Positions 58,977 through 64,000 of a stretch of 64,000 nucleotides of DNA are shown here, in pieces (position 1 is the stretch's first letter; each line of letters opens with the position of its first letter). The notes below the pieces were generated by a model, which ran no database searches, had not been told where the DNA came from, and saw only the letters and a list, made by a program, of their open reading frames with translations. Source of the DNA: Lichenostomus cassidix (taxonomy: Eukaryota; Chordata; Aves; Passeriformes; Meliphagidae); assembly GCA_008360975.2 (NCBI GenBank), contig CM039199.1:310001-374000 (forward strand), in the 5' to 3' direction. A program made the translations under genes and the position numbers.

Positions 58977-61900
58977 AAAACAGAATTACCTCGCCTCTAC
59001 TTCTCATTCATAATTTTCTTTTCTATTTTCTGCCACAATACTTTCCAAAAAGATGTAATGGAAGCTGAGGGAACAAGGCCTTGGTCAATCAAAACTAGGA
59101 AATAATTTCTTGTCATTTCAAACTGAAACACCTCCTTTTAGTTTTAGTTGAAATGTAAAATTTCATGCCAGCAACAAACATTTCATGGAAGGCACCATTC
59201 CATCTTGACATAGCTGAACCCCTCAAATGTTAATTACATAAAGAATCTTCACTGGTCAGCACCTTCTGCTTGGGTAATGTTTATCTTGGTCCAGCAAAAG
59301 AAAAGGAAGAATCCACCAGTCATTCAGAGGTGCAGACAGGAAAAAGAACCTCCACTAATCTTAAAGGTAAAAAAATCCTAGAAGCCAGCATTTAGACAGG
59401 TATATGCTCACGCTTCCACTCCCACACTCTCTTCTCAGTCCTTTTAGACTGTACTGTGTTACTCAGCATGTGCTACTACCCAAACACCGCTTACACATGC
59501 TCTGGAGCACAGGGCTGGTTTGCTGGCTTGCACATGTCACATGCACTACAAATGCTGCTGCTGGAGCATTAAGTGTGCCACAACAGACCCCAGCTTCCTC
59601 TTTGGCAGCCATAGATGAGTTGCACAGTATAGTGCTGGCCTGTTCCCATCTTGGAAAACTCATTTCTATCATTTGCGTAAGTAGAGAACACAGTAAAGCA
59701 GGAGAGAAGGCTGGAGGAAGGAACAAATGAGAAAAAATAAATAAATTCAGTTAGGTATTACTTTCTCAAATAGTACTTGAACTCTGTAGATTCATTATGA
59801 GCAAAAAATTCAGGTCTCAGACCACTTATGGAACTAGCTGCATTTGTGCTTAAAAGCACTAACTGTTGGAAACAAGAAACAGAGAAGAATTACCAAGTCA
59901 TTAATCTCTTGTTATTCTCACAAACTTTGAGAACTGTTGCTTAATACTGCCTGTGATGTACTGCTTTGCCTTCCTGTCATCACACAGTAATTTTCAACTC
60001 AAATTTATCAACATATGGGTGAACACGGATGGAGTGGTCTGTCTTTATCCCCTGACTCTATGGAAAACATGAGCATGCTTGTTTGTAGGGAAACAGCCAT
60101 GAAGTCAGTAACAGGTACCTCTTCTCACTTGAAATGATTTTCTATTTTTCTTACAACATAAATTTGGCAACTTCAAGCTCTGCAAGAATAATTATTAGCT
60201 GATTTCGCCTACCTGTCTAGAAGCCAAAATCACTAGGCTGCTCTGATGAGGGCAGGCAGGAAAACTAAGTGAAAGCCACCCTTGCACCTTAGGATTTGTT
60301 GATGTGTGGCACAAGGTGGTGGCAACTGCATGCCCAGCTACCACTGCAGTCAGAAGGGGGTTGGAGCACCCACTCTTCACCTCAGAACATCGAGATGTAT
60401 ATTCAGCATTGTGGTGAATGAACTGGGTGATGAACACTGAGCACCTGTTTAGGGTCAGTATGGGTTATTATGGCAAAAGCCTTTTTGCAGCTCTGATTCT
60501 ACAGAGATCAAGGCAAACTGAGCACAGCTCAGCATCCCTCAACAGAAGAACCAGCTTTAAGTGGCCTCCTGTCTGCATTGAAGAAACAAGCCTTGCAGAA
60601 TCAAGTGGAGCCAATGTGCCTGGAGAGCCCTCCTGGCTCAGAAGCCCTGTGTGGAGCAATGCCATGCAGACCAAGCACACATTGCAAGAGTCACGTGGTG
60701 TGGGACCAGCTCAGATTCTCAACTCTTCCCAAGTCAGCATTCATCCTGTGCTGCCCCTTTCTAAGAAATGGTGCATAAATTTCTACTGATTTAGATGGCC
60801 CTACACAGCTCCAAGCAAACACTGACAAGGTGACTGCATTGCCAGAGAAGCACTGAAGCACATTTGCAACAGAGGCAGGTACAACACGTCAGTGCTGTCC
60901 CGGATCTAGCAGGCTATCCTGCCAGTTCACAAGCACTCCCAGGATCTGCTTTTTCTCCCCCAACAGTTAACATAAGTCAGGGCTGATGTTCAGCTTTTCT
61001 TAGAAGGAACCTCCCTCAGCTTGACTACAGTCCTGTTTGTAACTTGTTTGACTTGCAATATAAGAGCAATGTAAGTGAATTTAAGTCAAGAAGTTTAGTG
61101 AATCCCATCTTCGTAAGTTCATGGCTTTTTGGTTCATGGCTTTATATATCTGCAGATAAACAAAAGTCAAGTTATAGGAACACGTCTTGCATACAGTTGT
61201 TTCTGGGTCACTAAGGACTACATTCCCCACAAGGCAAAGTGCATAAAGCAAGCAAATTTTTATTTTGAACACTGAAAACATAAATGAGTAAATCTTCTTC
61301 CTCTAGCTGCCACTGCTGATTGACCCATATAACAGTAAAGAAGTTTAACTAGAAAAAGATGGCTTTGAGGGAAATTTGCAAGCAAAACAAAACAACACAA
61401 CAAACGTGCAAGGTTCACAGAAATATAACTAAAACCAGCCCAGGGTTTATTAGCATGGTTTGATGAGCTAAAAGAAGCCACAGAAACCTGGATTTTGTCC
61501 ATGCAATTCACTGATCATAAGTCAGTCAGATATTTCGACGGGCTCTCTTCCCAACTCTTCTGACTTTCATTAAACTCAACACACCACAGGCAAAGGGCAA
61601 AAGCAAGGGATATTTTTCTTTATAGAAATTTGCTTTTAACAGTATTTGAAAGAACAGTAGCAGTGAATCTCTGTAGCACACAATACTTCAATTAGGATTG
61701 TCTTGCTCTGTCTGTGTTCAGCCTTTCACTAGGGGCCTGGGCACATTTCTGCAGCTCCTGACAGGACTGTGCAGAGCCACAGAACACTATCAGGGTGCTG
61801 TGCAGCTCCACAAAGCCAGGAGACTGGTAAAAAAAATCAGCTGATGTTCTGCATGTCAAAATGAAACACTTGGAGCCTCAATACTAGGATAAAGTGAATT

Positions 61901-64000
61901 TAAGGCAAGTTAAGGCAGAAGGTGAACCATAGCACAAGAGAAAATGCCAGACCCACGTATCATCTGTAGCAGGACGTAAGTCTCTCCGGGAGCCAACGCA
62001 GCATAGCATTGCCAGCATCAGTGATATCAATAGCCTTAAACATGGACCAACCATGGCCATCCTAAGCACTGCTGAGGTGCTGCCTATGCTACGTCGACCT
62101 ACTATAAAACCATTAGTGGGAACCATAATAACTATTAACATGCAAGAAGGACAAGGACACATCCTCATAGCCCAGGGCAACTGGGAGAGAACAGAAAACT
62201 GCCCACAAGGCCTCTCTGCACATTTTTCTCTCTGAACCTAAACCTTATATTTAAAAGCTTTTCCATCCTTCCCCTCATCCACAAAAATTTTATTAGGAAC
62301 AAATAAATGTGAGAGGGGACAAAGACGTTTGAAGTGTGAACAGTCTCACAGCCCTCAGACCGAGGAGAGCCCCCAATAACAGAAATATCCACAAGATAAA
62401 GTAACCATAGATAACACGTTCCTCCAGTCATTACAGACAGCTCTGTGAGGACATTTGCAGGAGTGGCTGGCATCACTAAGCTAGATCCCTGCAACTGGTT
62501 CCGTTCCCAACCTCTGTGCCTGATGGGATGGGAGCAGCTTTGTCCCAGTGCTAAGGCAGACAGTAACACATCTCCTGGGTTACAGGATCCAGTCCCCATG
62601 GCTGCAGGCACACTGCCCTGTGCGAGTAGGGGAGGTTATGGCCATTGCTAGTGACCCAAGCCTACACGGCAGATAGGAAAGCTCTCTTTCTTTTAGGTAA
62701 ACCCATAAATTACATCAGGAATTATTTCAGTCTACTAATTTAGATTGCAATGTATTTGGATTTACAAATTGGACAATGAGGCAAGACTTCTATCCACTTT
62801 AAAGAAACAAGGCTGCCAACAAAAGCCACGTCCCATCAAAACTGCCAGAGTTACATTATTAGCTCCAGAAACTCAGATCAAACACCTTGCTCCATTGTGG
62901 TCCTCTGGGCCAGCCTATGACTCAGCTTCCATTTGTAATAAGGATCTAAACCATCCCTGCTGAGAAGCATGGGGATATAAAACCCAAAACAAACCTCATC
63001 ATATTCACATTTATTGTGTTAATGGGAATTAAATGAGCATCTCAGGCACTTTGCTCATGTTTTATTGCTGTTGCTCCTCCAGCATTCTTTTAAAGCAACA
63101 TATCAGAAACAAGACAGCACAGCAATAGCAAAAACCTCTAAATACTTAAATGTCACCAAAAATAATAAAAATATTTTTCATGAAACTACATCTGATGCAT
63201 TGTACAGTGCTTCCTGTACTAATTTCCTTCTCAGAGGATAATGGTAAAAGTCCACATCACTTCTTAAAATCCTTTAATCTGTTCCTCTTGGTTTGATGCC
63301 CACCCCCTGCAGCATCTTTAACAATACTGTTTGCAGTTTTATCATTGTTAATGACAGGAAAGCAATTTTTCAAATCTCTACAAAGGGTCAATGGGTGTTT
63401 ACATCAAAATGGCAAGAGCTCTTTGCTTTGGGAGAGAATGTTGTAATCAAATCTCTGAAGGGGAAGTTGGAGCAGTAAATGAGAAAGAAGTTTAGTTTGT
63501 TTGCATTGGGAAAAGAGTATTCATTTATTATCTAACAGTTAACTAACTGATCCAGATACACTTTTCCCTTTTCTTACTTTGCTATCCCTGTCTCCCAGCA
63601 CTCTCGGAAGCTCATCTATTGCGAGTAAACATAGTCACATGTGAGAGGAAAAAGCAATTCTTTCCATTTGAACAAGCCCATCATTTATTTAAGGAGAAGG
63701 TAACTGTGCTTTAAAAACTTTGTACAGCAGTAACAATATCCCTTGATCACTGTCAGAGTTTAACTCATTTCCAGCACAAGAGAGAGATGGAGTACAAAAT
63801 GAAATTTTCCTTAGCCACAAAATTACAAGGATTTTAAGGTTTTTAAAGTAAGTCAATACTGACTATCCACAAAGTTTCAGCCTTGAAAATGCCAGATGGT
63901 ATTATTTTTAACAATGCTCTTCCAAAACACTCTTTCTAAATTGGTCTCTTCACACTGCAAAGGAAAAGCTCATGGTAAAGGCAGAAGCATCAAACTTCTT

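Larger units (their letters stand above)
49903..64000 (-). other. CASTOR2 intron 1 (partial)
   Basis: This is everything right of exon 2. I looked for a minus-strand start exon encoding the N-terminal ACT1 strand and ending in phase to supply the two bases before the G that opens exon 2. I found neither it nor a CpG-rich promoter, so the first exon should lie beyond 64000. The region holds a MIR-like fragment, one solo LTR, a truncated provirus and some low-complexity runs. From 57600 to 64000 I see no gene. Open frames there, such as 62165-62611, lack any recognised domain. Confidence 0.85.

Noticed and set aside
1..64000. CRISPR arrays, operons, tRNA or rRNA genes, tandem satellite arrays
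   Set aside because: None was seen. Repeats are dispersed transposon remnants and short microsatellites, and the splice structure shows a vertebrate intronic region.

Overview
The window is vertebrate nuclear DNA, most likely from a bird and probably a songbird. Short coding exons with GT/AG splice sites are separated by long AT-rich introns. The introns hold sparse CR1-type LINE remnants, several decayed MIR-like SINEs, and a set of endogenous retrovirus LTRs of the style common in passerine genomes. The bird call rests on repeat types recognised from memory and is an inference. There are no operons, CRISPR arrays or RNA genes that I can support.

The whole window lies inside one gene on the minus strand, CASTOR2 (GATSL2). 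Its product is an ACT-domain protein of the arginine-sensing arm upstream of GATOR2 and mTORC1. Six internal exons are visible with exact splice sites and continuous reading frame: 49832-49902, 5410-5603, 4508-4640, 3085-3208, 2396-2506 and 952-1034. They give 716 nt, about 239 codons, of a protein of about 329 residues. From the human protein I infer that they are exons 2 to 7. The start-codon exon should lie right of 64000, and the last exon or exons left of position 1. Neither was found here.

Layout, left to right: the part of intron 7 inside the window (1-951); the cluster of exons 7 to 3 (952-5603); a 44 kb intron 2 (5604-49831); exon 2; then at least 14 kb of intron 1 (49903-64000).

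Intron 2 carries four LTR insertions. One at 28280-28741 has perfect 5-bp target duplications. A long GC-rich one at 31594-32751 also has perfect 5-bp duplications. One at 23098-23535 has 8-bp inverted termini, and one near 6119-6680 belongs to a related family. Intron 2 also holds CR1 tails and MIR-like SINEs. Intron 1 carries a class II-like solo LTR (52126-52546, perfect 6-bp duplication). It also carries a truncated ERVL-like provirus in the same orientation as CASTOR2: LTR, broken gag, protease, and the very start of reverse transcriptase, at about 54175-56950.

I found no convincing nested gene or undescribed system. The points most worth checking are the sense-oriented provirus, the GC-rich LTR that could pass for a CpG-island promoter, the MIR-like SINE copies, and two short DNA-structure motifs. 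The many other open frames look like chance ORFs in intronic DNA.
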